DNA from: an uncultured Acidimicrobiales bacterium
GTDB taxonomy: Bacteria; Actinomycetota; Acidimicrobiia; Acidimicrobiales; Aldehydirespiratoraceae
Assembly (NCBI GenBank): GCA_938091985.1
Contig: CALKOE010000504.1
Span: forward strand, 1-5,393
DNA length: 5,393 nt
Direction of reading: 5' to 3'
Below are positions 1 to 5,075 of the stretch, piece by piece (within the stretch, counting starts at the first letter, position 1; each line of letters begins with the position of its first letter). The position numbers were made by a program, and so were the translations under genes. The notes under the pieces are model-generated. The model was not told where the DNA came from, did not search any database, and worked only from the letters and a program-made list of their open reading frames with translations.

Positions 1-346
1 CGACATTCGGATAGAGCACCTGGGCGCGGATGCCCTGCTCGTCCATGAACTTGAGCCGCTCGTGGCTGTCATACATCGCCGGATGGATGTCGTCGAAGGT
101 CTGCGGCACCTTCAACGGCATCAGTCCGTCGAAGCCGGCCATTGAGTAGTAGCCAGGTTGACCCAGCCGGTCACCGGCGCACATCCACACGTCTTGGCCG
201 TCGATGCGCTCGATGTGGGGTACCCGGTCGTGCATCGCTGCGGGGGTGCGTGCCGTCCACACATCTGGCGGCTCGGTCACGTGGGTGTCGACGTCGATGA
301 CTTCGAAGCGATCGAACAGGTCGGGGGTGTTGTCAGTGGCAGTCAC
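1..346 (-). CDS. Amidohydrolase family protein (ACMSD-like metal-dependent TIM-barrel hydrolase/decarboxylase), N-terminal part, cut by the window's left edge
   Basis: 115 codons are visible, read leftward from GTG at 346-344, and the frame stays open to the edge. Residues 14-30 read FEVIDVDTHVTEPPDVW. This is the first metal-binding strand of the amidohydrolase-2 superfamily, here as D18-x-D20-x-H22 rather than the H-x-H of classical ACMSD; acidic versions are common in actinobacterial members. Further along are an RLKFMDEQGI segment (97-106) and VLYPNV (110-115), matching the helix and second beta-strand where these proteins say that a person or agent 'acts at this site'. Known members hydrolyse or decarboxylate small cyclic or aromatic acids with a divalent metal; the substrate here is unknown and most of the barrel is missing. 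The GTG overlaps the TGA of the aquaporin gene in a GTGA and no clear Shine-Dalgarno precedes it, so translation is probably coupled. An in-frame GTG lies 24 bases further upstream, but its extra residues (GGAN...) look like antisense of the channel gene rather than family sequence. Confidence 0.85.
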   Translation of the reverse strand, partial: MTATDNTPDLFDRFEVIDVDTHVTEPPDVWTARTPAAMHDRVPHIERIDGQDVWMCAGDRLGQPGYYSMAGFDGLMPLKVPQTFDDIHPAMYDSHERLKFMDEQGIRAQVLYPNV

Positions 347-1005
347 GGGTACAAGATTCGCGCCGCCCACACCGCCAAGGCCATTCCGAGCATCTGCATG
401 AGGATGAACATCGGCGCCGAGGCCGGCTCGATCCCGGCAAACGTGTCGGACAGTGTGCGAGCCACGGTCACCGCCGGATTGGCGAACGAGGTCGATGAGG
501 TGAACCAGTAGGCCCCGCCGATGTAGGCGGCGACCGCACCGGCGGCGAGGTGATCACGACCGCTACGAACCAAGGTGAAGATCAACAGGACCAGGCCGAA
601 GGTGGCCACGACCTCGCCAATCCACAGGTTGGAGGTGTCTCTCGCCTTCGTGCTGAGAGTGACCGCATCGAGGTCGAACATCAGATTGGCCGCGATCGTG
701 CCCACCGCGCCACCGGCGACTTGGGCTGCGATGTAGGGGCCCACATCAGTCCATGGCCGGTTGCTGAGCAACGCGTCGGCAACCGTGACCACCGGATTGA
801 AGTGGGCGCCGCTGACGGGGCCGAACATCAAGATGATGGCGTAGAGCACGCCGGCGGTCGCCGCAGCGTTGGCCAGGAGCTGCAGCCCGACGTCATCTGG
901 CTGGGTGAGGTTCACGGCCATGATGCCCGAGCCGATCACGCCGGCCAGCAGGAATGCCGTACCGACGAATTCGGCCAGAAGCCGCCGCGTCATCTCGGTC
1001 TTCAT
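343..1005 (-). CDS. MIP/aquaporin-family channel, AqpS/GlpF-like subtype
   Basis: A 220-residue integral membrane channel for water or small neutral solutes. Hydrophobic segments lie near residues 8-30, 41-61, 88-110, 128-147, 152-169 and 197-217, giving the six-helix MIP fold, with the two pore half-helices at SGAHFNPVVTV (65-75) and TSFANPAVTVAR (172-183). The first signature is NPV (70-72) instead of NPA. In the second (NPA, 176-178) the next residue is Val179, where ordinary aquaporins carry the selectivity-filter Arg. Such a filter should be wider and less polar, and similar channels are often found beside arsenic-resistance genes; no ars gene is seen here, so the solute is open. At 220 residues it is at the short end for MIPs. 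ATG 1005-1003 is the furthest upstream possible because an in-frame TAG sits two codons before it; a purine-rich GAAGAG lies 12 bases upstream, and M5 (MTRRLL) is an alternative start. Its stop overlaps the start of the following amidohydrolase gene. Confidence 0.93.
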   Translation of the reverse strand: MKTEMTRRLLAEFVGTAFLLAGVIGSGIMAVNLTQPDDVGLQLLANAAATAGVLYAIILMFGPVSGAHFNPVVTVADALLSNRPWTDVGPYIAAQVAGGAVGTIAANLMFDLDAVTLSTKARDTSNLWIGEVVATFGLVLLIFTLVRSGRDHLAAGAVAAYIGGAYWFTSSTSFANPAVTVARTLSDTFAGIEPASAPMFILMQMLGMALAVWAARILYP

Positions 1006-1033
1006 GATCTATGTGATCTCTTCGGGTGATGCC

Positions 1034-1070
1034 TGTGGAAAGGGCGTTGTGGATAAAGCACTGTGGACAA
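1034..1070 (-). promoter_or_regulatory. Three DnaA-box-like 9-mers in tandem at exact 14-bp spacing
   Basis: Read on the minus strand, TTGTCCACA (1070-1062), TTATCCACA (1056-1048) and CTTTCCACA (1042-1034) follow each other with starts 14 bp apart and in the same orientation. The middle copy is a perfect match to the classical DnaA box; the first matches the TTGTCCACA form favoured in actinobacteria; the third differs from the classical box at two positions. They lie 29-65 bp before the aquaporin ATG, so bound protein could affect that promoter. Whether DnaA itself or another regulator reading TCCACA repeats binds here cannot be told from sequence alone. The first copy overlaps the T-run of the adjacent terminator. 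Confidence 0.55.
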
Positions 1071-1112
1071 AAAGGCTCGGGCCCGGCCGGCGTATGCCGT
1101 CGACCGGGCCCC
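1069..1112 (-). terminator. Probable Rho-independent terminator downstream of the NUDIX gene
   Basis: On the minus strand an 8-bp perfect GC stem (positions 1111-1104 pairing with 1086-1079, GGGCCCGG/CCGGGCCC) encloses a second 4-bp stem CGGC/GCCG (1099-1096 with 1091-1088) capped by the tetraloop ATAC. A run of five T (1073-1069) follows after a 5-nt spacer (GAGCC). The stem is very stable, but the spacer is longer and the T-run shorter than in an ideal terminator. It would end transcripts leaving the NUDIX gene about 165-205 bp after its stop codon, or end a separate small RNA made from the same interval. It also separates the two transcription units. Confidence 0.6.
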
Positions 1113-1198
1113 AGTTTCCCTGGAGGGGGACGGGAGCAAGCTCCCGGATTGATGCCGCTCGGCCCTGCATCCGTGCGTCACCCAACCCACGAGGGACC
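1079..1198 (-). ncRNA. Structured intergenic element: possible small RNA or long structured 3' UTR of the NUDIX transcript
   Basis: Four hairpins can be folded by eye on the minus strand. Hairpin 1 (1198-1161) pairs GGTCCCT with AGGGCC (one bulged T) and then CGTG (1191-1188) with CACG (1175-1172). Hairpin 2 (1146-1131) is a perfect CGGGAGC/GCTCCCG stem with almost no loop. Hairpin 3 (1125-1109) is CTCCAG/CTGGGG around GGAAA, with one wobble. Hairpin 4 is the terminator, sharing bases 1109-1112 with hairpin 3. An alternative GATGC/GCATC pairing (1171-1167 with 1155-1151) competes with hairpin 1. I do not recognise the SRP RNA, tmRNA, RNase P, 6C or any riboswitch consensus, and no convincing promoter is visible in front. 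In GC-rich DNA some pairing is expected by chance, so this is a candidate only. Confidence 0.27.
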
Positions 1199-1206
1199 TT
1201 AGTGCA

Positions 1207-1272
1207 TGCCTCTCAGATTTTTCCAATGCTCAGCAAACAAACCGCAACACAAAAGCAAACTTCTGTGGATAA
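1207..1272. other. AT-rich stretch ending in a perfect DnaA-box 9-mer
   Basis: Hand count gives 27 G+C in the 64 bases 1207-1270 (about 42%), against well over 60% in the flanking genes. At 1264-1272 the minus strand reads TTATCCACA, a perfect classical DnaA box in the same orientation as the array at 1034-1070. The stretch begins immediately past the NUDIX stop codon and contains A- and T-runs (for example TTTTT at 1218-1222, AAAA at 1251-1254). It could hold a promoter for the structured element or an easily melted site; I could not identify a confident -35/-10 pair. Confidence 0.4.
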
Positions 1273-1276
1273 GGGT

Positions 1277-1876
1277 TCAGAAATTCGTCCATCCGGTGCT
1301 ATTTCCTCGTCGCTCGAGTCTCCCCGTTCCGGTGAATGCGTCAGCAACGTTGCGGTATTCCGACAATGACCGCAGAAATTCCAGCGTTGGGCGAATGGCG
1401 GAGAGCGTTCCGTCCTCGACTCGGCGAAGAATGTCGGCCGGACGCTCCCACCACGCTTCGGTCAACTCCACCTCGTCAGCGACCACCTCGCCGCCGAGAT
1501 ACCGAGCCATGAAGAAGTGCGTATCGAACCGACGAGGAGAGTCCTCAGGCGTGATCCAGTGTCCGACATGTGGAAAATCGTCGGCATCGACTGGTCCGGG
1601 TCCCGCAATGTCGAGCCCGACCTCCTCCGACGTCTCGCGTATGGCTGCGTGAAGGAACGCGGCACCGTCGGCGCCGCTCATCTGAGGGACCACGGCAGCC
1701 GGCACCCGCCGCTGCGCATCAGGGCCGCTGTCTTCGGGGTCGACCCGTCCCCCGGGGAAGACGATCATGCCCGGCACGAACTTCAGGTCGGTTCGCCGGC
1801 GCCCGATCACCACATGAAGATCAGGCCGATCGTCGATCACCAGCACCGATGCGGCCGGCAGAGCCAGGGCACTCAC
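1277..1876 (-). CDS. NUDIX hydrolase with split Nudix box, NUDT19/acyl-CoA diphosphatase-like
   Basis: A 199-residue cytoplasmic hydrolase expected to cleave a nucleoside diphosphate linked to another group. The Nudix box is present but interrupted: G42-x5-E48 in FPGGRVDPED, then a 24-residue insertion, then R80-E-T-S-E84-E85-V-G-L88. E84 and E85 are the magnesium ligands. WITPEDSPRRFDTHFFMA (107-124) follows. The insertion and the W-x-TP...RFDT-x-FF motif are typical of the NUDT7/NUDT19 branch, whose characterised eukaryotic members cut CoA or acyl-CoA to 3',5'-ADP and phosphopantetheine; applying that reaction here is inference, though it suits the MaoC and SDR genes upstream. The start is GTG 1876-1874, overlapping the SDR stop in GTGA. 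Only a weak GGCGAG lies before it, so translational coupling is likely. It is the last gene of its operon. Confidence 0.9.
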   Translation of the reverse strand: MSALALPAASVLVIDDRPDLHVVIGRRRTDLKFVPGMIVFPGGRVDPEDSGPDAQRRVPAAVVPQMSGADGAAFLHAAIRETSEEVGLDIAGPGPVDADDFPHVGHWITPEDSPRRFDTHFFMARYLGGEVVADEVELTEAWWERPADILRRVEDGTLSAIRPTLEFLRSLSEYRNVADAFTGTGRLERRGNSTGWTNF

Positions 1877-2661
1877 GTGTCGTAGAACTCGCCTGCATTC
1901 ACGAGGAGCCGTTGACCGGTGATCAGGCTGGCCCGGTCGCTGGCGAAGAACATCGCCGCCTCGGCAACGTCGGCATCGGTCGGCATCTTGCGCAGTGCCA
2001 TGCCCTGAGCGATCTCGTCGCGCACGTCCTCAGCCGTGCAACCGCGCTCGGCGGCTTGCCACTCGCAGTACATCTTCACGTTGGGCCCCCACATCCACGT
2101 CGGGATGACGGTGTTGACCCGGATGCCCTGCGGACCGAGCTCGGCCGCCATGTCGCGCGCCATTCCCAGAAGGGCCGACTTCGCCGAGGCGTACGCGGAC
2201 TGGGGAATCAAGTCGACTGGCTTGAGCGACGCCTGCGACCCGATGAGCACCACCGAGCCGCCGCCGTGGGCCGCGAATACCGGCGTCACCGCGCGTACGG
2301 CGTGCACCGCACCGAGGACGTTCACCTCGAGATTCTTGAGCAGCATGGCGTCGTCGAGATCAGCGAAGGGCGCGTGGACGGTGTCGAGCGCCGCGACGAG
2401 GATCACCGCGTCGAGGGTGCCGAACCGGTCGGTGGCCACGGCCACGGCAGCCTCAAGCGAGGCCTGGTCCATGATGTCGGCCGAGGCGGCGGCGACCCGT
2501 TCGCCGGTCGGGTCCAACGCGTCGGCCGCCGCGATCAAGCGCTCCTCGTTGCGAGCGACGATGACGACGTTGGCTCCATCGCGAAACGCGGCGCTCGCAC
2601 ACGAATAACCGAGGCCGGGACCCACGCCGATGACCATTACTGCCTTGCCTTCGAGAATCAT
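1873..2661 (-). CDS. SDR-family NADP(H)-type oxidoreductase
   Basis: A 262-residue classical short-chain dehydrogenase/reductase interconverting a hydroxyl and a carbonyl group. The Rossmann glycine motif is I11-G-V-G-P-G-L-G18, with Ile where most have Thr. R37 right after the second strand (VIVAR) favours NADP(H); D62-I63 packs on the adenine. Catalytic residues are N114 (EVNVLG), S142 (LIGSQ), Y157 and K161 (YASAK). The usual NNAG is replaced by VAAL (89-92). A long lid (about 188-222, starting PTWMWGPN) shapes the substrate site, and ITGQRLLVNAG (247-257) is the standard C-terminal element. ATG 2661-2659 is chosen because AGGA stands 7 bases upstream and the fold begins at once. The frame is open to an ATG at 2724, but those 21 extra residues overlap the upstream hydrolase gene and match no SDR N-terminus. 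It begins 20 bp after the hydrolase stop and overlaps the NUDIX start. Substrate unknown. Confidence 0.93.
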   Translation of the reverse strand: MILEGKAVMVIGVGPGLGYSCASAAFRDGANVVIVARNEERLIAAADALDPTGERVAAASADIMDQASLEAAVAVATDRFGTLDAVILVAALDTVHAPFADLDDAMLLKNLEVNVLGAVHAVRAVTPVFAAHGGGSVVLIGSQASLKPVDLIPQSAYASAKSALLGMARDMAAELGPQGIRVNTVIPTWMWGPNVKMYCEWQAAERGCTAEDVRDEIAQGMALRKMPTDADVAEAAMFFASDRASLITGQRLLVNAGEFYDT

Positions 2662-2681
2662 GTCGCGATCCTGCCACGCAC

Positions 2682-4250
2682 TCAGGGACGTGCCCATTCG
2701 ACCGGGACGGGCTCGTCGGCACAACTGGTGTCGAGCGAGCGTGCTGGGTCGGCCACGAAGAGCTGCACGATCTGCGCGATGCAGTCGCTGCCGGCCCAGA
2801 TTCCATGACCCCGGCCGCCTTGTTCGACCTCGGTCGCCACCTCGAGTGTTGCCGCAACTTCAGAGGCGTAGTCGGGCGGTGTGATCGGATCGAATGTGCC
2901 TGACAAAAGAAGCACGGGGATCGAGGTCGACACTGCGTCATCGGCCGTTTCGGCTGCCGGCGTGCGTTCCCACTCCTCGCACAACTCCTCGAGACCCGCG
3001 GCTGCTACGGCTGCGGCGAACGGCGCAAGGTCCTCGCCGGGCCCGTCGGTGAACGGGAGCCGATCGCTGCACTGCACCGCGAAGTATGTGCCCTCGTCGT
3101 TGGCCCGCTGCGACGAAATCAGCACCCGCGAACCGGTTGATGCCAACCACCGGGCCGACGATGGGTCACGGTCGTCCAGCGCGCCGATGACCGCGGGGAG
3201 GTGGCGCAGCGTCGACTCCTGATACATGAGAAGAAAGGCGAACTCGGCAACGCGACGACCGTCGAGAACCAGGTTGATTCCGGAGGTGTAGCCGATCTCG
3301 TTCGCAGTCAGCTCAACGGTGAGCGGAGACTCGTCGAGCTCGCCCATCACTCGTTCGAGCGTGGTGCGAAACGAGCCGTCGGCCAGGTATTCGCGACAGA
3401 TCGACTCGCGAGCACACGCCGCATCGATCTCATCGACGGCCCGTTCGGCCGAGGCCACAAGCCCAAGATCGGTGTCGAGCGTGGCCGGGTACACCCCGTC
3501 GAGCACCGCCCCGGCCAGTCCGGCCGGTTCGTCGCGGAGGATCTCGAGGCCGATCGTGGAGCCGTAGCTCACCCCGTAGACCACCCACCGGCCGTAGCCG
3601 AGCGCTGCCATCACATCCACGACATCTGCTGCGTGCGACTCGCTGTCGGTGTGACGCAACACGAGGTCGTCATCGAGGCGGCGCGCACAGTCGTCGTAGG
3701 CGGATTCGGCGACGATTCCGGCCTCAGCCGAGTTCGATCCGAGCACCCGACCGATCGCCGTCATGATCTCGGGGCAGTCGAACTCAGGGCCTGCGAACCC
3801 GGCGCCACGTTGGTCGACGAAGACCTGAGTGAACGGTTGCTGAGGGAACCACACGCCGAGTTCCGAGCTCGCCCCGCCCGGCCCGCCCTGGAGCACTGCA
3901 ACCGGGGTCTCAAAGCCTGTGTCGTATCCGGCGAGCGTGGCGATCGTGATCCGAGTGGACCCCATCGACCCGTCGGCGCGATTGATCGGCACCGTCACCA
4001 CGCCGCATGCCAGCTGATTGCCGTCGCGACGCTGGAGATGGTCAGGACACTCGACCTGTCCGACAACCACGGGTGAAAGACCGGCGGTCGTCGTCGAGTC
4101 AGGCGGAAGACTCGACGCGTCGACAGCAGTCGAAGTCGACCCGCTGGTCGTTGTCGTCACCAGCACCGGCGGCGCCGACGAGTTGTCGTCGCCGCATGCA
4201 GAAGCGAGCAGGGCCGCCACCACGAGGATGGCGGCGACCCGTCGGCTCAC
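2682..4250 (-). CDS. Secreted alpha/beta-hydrolase lipoprotein, TAP-like (tripeptidyl aminopeptidase/proline iminopeptidase type, peptidase family S33)
   Basis: A 522-residue exported hydrolase. Residues 1-19 form a lipoprotein signal: R3-R4, a hydrophobic core, and LLASAC with C19 as the likely lipidated residue. A Thr/Ser-rich linker (about 22-58) tethers the enzyme outside the membrane. The catalytic domain shows the oxyanion motif QGGPGG (121-126), DQRGAG (146-151), nucleophile S228 in GVSYG, D454 in GTFDPITPP and H482 in GRGHG. This order and the TPP after the Asp are typical of the TAP-like family, which removes short N-terminal peptides or prolines; some relatives act on esters or amides, so peptidase activity is not certain. 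Ten cysteines after C19 suggest disulfides. GTG 4250-4248 overlaps the upstream stop in GTGA with no visible Shine-Dalgarno. The frame is open to an ATG at 4493, but that extension is Arg-rich antisense-like sequence that would bury the signal peptide. Confidence 0.92.
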   Translation of the reverse strand: MSRRVAAILVVAALLASACGDDNSSAPPVLVTTTTSGSTSTAVDASSLPPDSTTTAGLSPVVVGQVECPDHLQRRDGNQLACGVVTVPINRADGSMGSTRITIATLAGYDTGFETPVAVLQGGPGGASSELGVWFPQQPFTQVFVDQRGAGFAGPEFDCPEIMTAIGRVLGSNSAEAGIVAESAYDDCARRLDDDLVLRHTDSESHAADVVDVMAALGYGRWVVYGVSYGSTIGLEILRDEPAGLAGAVLDGVYPATLDTDLGLVASAERAVDEIDAACARESICREYLADGSFRTTLERVMGELDESPLTVELTANEIGYTSGINLVLDGRRVAEFAFLLMYQESTLRHLPAVIGALDDRDPSSARWLASTGSRVLISSQRANDEGTYFAVQCSDRLPFTDGPGEDLAPFAAAVAAAGLEELCEEWERTPAAETADDAVSTSIPVLLLSGTFDPITPPDYASEVAATLEVATEVEQGGRGHGIWAGSDCIAQIVQLFVADPARSLDTSCADEPVPVEWARP

Positions 4251-5050
4251 CAGAGTTGGTCGGTGTAGGTGTCGGTGCCCACGATCGTCGGCAGGAACGG
4301 TGCCGCGAACGTCACCGTGCCCATTCCACTCTCGGCCAGCGCGTCGGCGTAGGCGTGGAAGCGGTCCCACACGGCCGTCGGCTCTTGGTCGAGGAAGAAG
4401 AGCTGCACGTTGCGGTCGGTCGGGCCGGGCGGCATACCCAGATCCATCGGGGCGTTGGCGGTGTCGCCGCTCTCCGAAGGTTGGTAGTGCCATGACGCCA
4501 TGCTGGCCACTCCCGAGCCGTTCATGAGCGCGGGCAAGGCAGTTTCTGCGAGATGTGCCTTGAGTTGTTCGTCGCTCACTCCCTCGGCGGGGTCGACCGT
4601 GACCACCGCGAGGCCCTTGTAGGGGTGATCGAGTGCGAGCTCGATCGGCACGGGATCCTCATCGCGATAGTGCGACGAGGGCTGCTCGAGGAGCACCGTG
4701 TGGGCGTGGTGACGCTTCGGGAAGCCGCGATCGTTGCTGTAGAGCCACACGACCTGATCGGACGCCCACTTGAAGTGCTCGGCGTGGCCGCCCTCCAGTA
4801 CCCAGTAGATGGCCAGGTACGAGCCCTTCTCGACAGGACTGGCCACAACGGTGTCGCCCTTGGGGAACCGAAGATCCTTGAGTTCCTTGGTGGCGACCCA
4901 GCGCTTTCCGGCGAAGAGCTGCGGGCCGATCATGCAGCCTGCGTAGAAGTGGTCGCGCTCGTACCAACGGTTGTATTCGACCTCGTGACCCTTTTCGGGG
5001 TCGACCATGGTGAAGAGCATCGAGCCCACACGGATCGGGTAGTCGTTCAT
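4247..5050 (-). CDS. Uncharacterised 267-residue protein, possible duplicated ferredoxin-like (dimeric alpha/beta barrel) fold
   Basis: I do not recognise a named family. There is no signal peptide or membrane segment, so it is probably cytoplasmic. Two halves look related in layout. The first has a strand GSMLFTMVDPEKG (9-21) followed by a helix with NRWYERDHFYAGCMIG (27-42); the second has GLAVVTVDPAEGVSD (146-160), a helix AHLAETALPALMNGSG (165-180), a strand VASMASWHY and a late strand VQLFFLD (215-221). Strand-helix-strand repeats with E-x-NRWY-x-x-DH remind me of EthD-like or antibiotic monooxygenase-like dimeric barrels that bind hydrophobic ligands, but that is a structural guess. Aromatic and His residues are abundant (for example KRHHAHT, 112-118), giving possible ligand or metal contacts. 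ATG 5050-5048 has a strong GAGGAG six bases upstream, the best ribosome binding site in the window. It starts 25 bp after the MaoC stop and overlaps the lipoprotein start, which suggests a role in the same pathway. Confidence 0.85.
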   Translation of the reverse strand: MNDYPIRVGSMLFTMVDPEKGHEVEYNRWYERDHFYAGCMIGPQLFAGKRWVATKELKDLRFPKGDTVVASPVEKGSYLAIYWVLEGGHAEHFKWASDQVVWLYSNDRGFPKRHHAHTVLLEQPSSHYRDEDPVPIELALDHPYKGLAVVTVDPAEGVSDEQLKAHLAETALPALMNGSGVASMASWHYQPSESGDTANAPMDLGMPPGPTDRNVQLFFLDQEPTAVWDRFHAYADALAESGMGTVTFAAPFLPTIVGTDTYTDQLW

Positions 5051-5053
5051 AAG

Positions 5054-5063
5054 TTTCTCCTCG
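5054..5063 (-). promoter_or_regulatory. Strong Shine-Dalgarno for the 267-residue protein
   Basis: The minus strand reads CGAGGAG ending six bases before ATG 5050-5048. It fixes that start. Together with the lack of such sites before the three GTG-started genes, it suggests that ribosomes load here and then pass by coupling into the lipoprotein gene. Confidence 0.7.
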
Positions 5064-5075
5064 GGTCCTAGAGAC

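Noticed and set aside
1190..1225. CTGAGA on the minus strand, reminiscent of a TPP riboswitch
   Set aside because: The other invariant TPP segments (GGGGTGCC, GAACCTGA) are absent and the gene that follows is not thiamine-related.
1002..1226. Minus-strand frame of 74 codons across the intergenic region
   Set aside because: It is Arg/Ser/His-rich, runs through the terminator stem and the 14-bp repeats, has no good ribosome binding site and overlaps the aquaporin start.
1006..1276. Chromosomal origin oriC
   Set aside because: DnaA-box-like sites are present, but no dnaA, dnaN, rpmH or gyr gene is near and there are only four boxes; kept as a DnaA-linked region rather than called an origin.
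158..1369. Overlapping plus-strand frames opposite the amidohydrolase and aquaporin genes
   Set aside because: They are antisense to proteins with clear motifs (DVDTH, NPV, NPA) and show no family features.
1569..1577. Further TTTTCCACA match inside the NUDIX gene
   Set aside because: It is explained by conserved coding sequence (F-P-H) and is isolated, so it was not counted with the intergenic boxes.
2662..2724. Upstream ATG extending the SDR by 21 residues
   Set aside because: The extension overlaps the hydrolase gene, lacks SDR homology, and the ATG at 2661 has AGGA at proper distance.
1570..2808. Long plus-strand open frame (412 codons) opposite the NUDIX and SDR genes
   Set aside because: Its product is rich in Arg, His and Gly with no domain, and lies exactly opposite two proteins with intact catalytic motifs; it is an antisense shadow in GC-rich DNA.
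3201..4076. Plus-strand open frame of 291 codons opposite the lipoprotein gene
   Set aside because: Antisense to a complete Ser-Asp-His hydrolase; composition is typical of a shadow and no start site is convincing.
4251..4493. Upstream ATG extending the lipoprotein by 81 residues
   Set aside because: It would overlap the preceding gene by 240 bp, is Arg-rich, and would hide the signal peptide and lipobox that start properly at GTG 4250.
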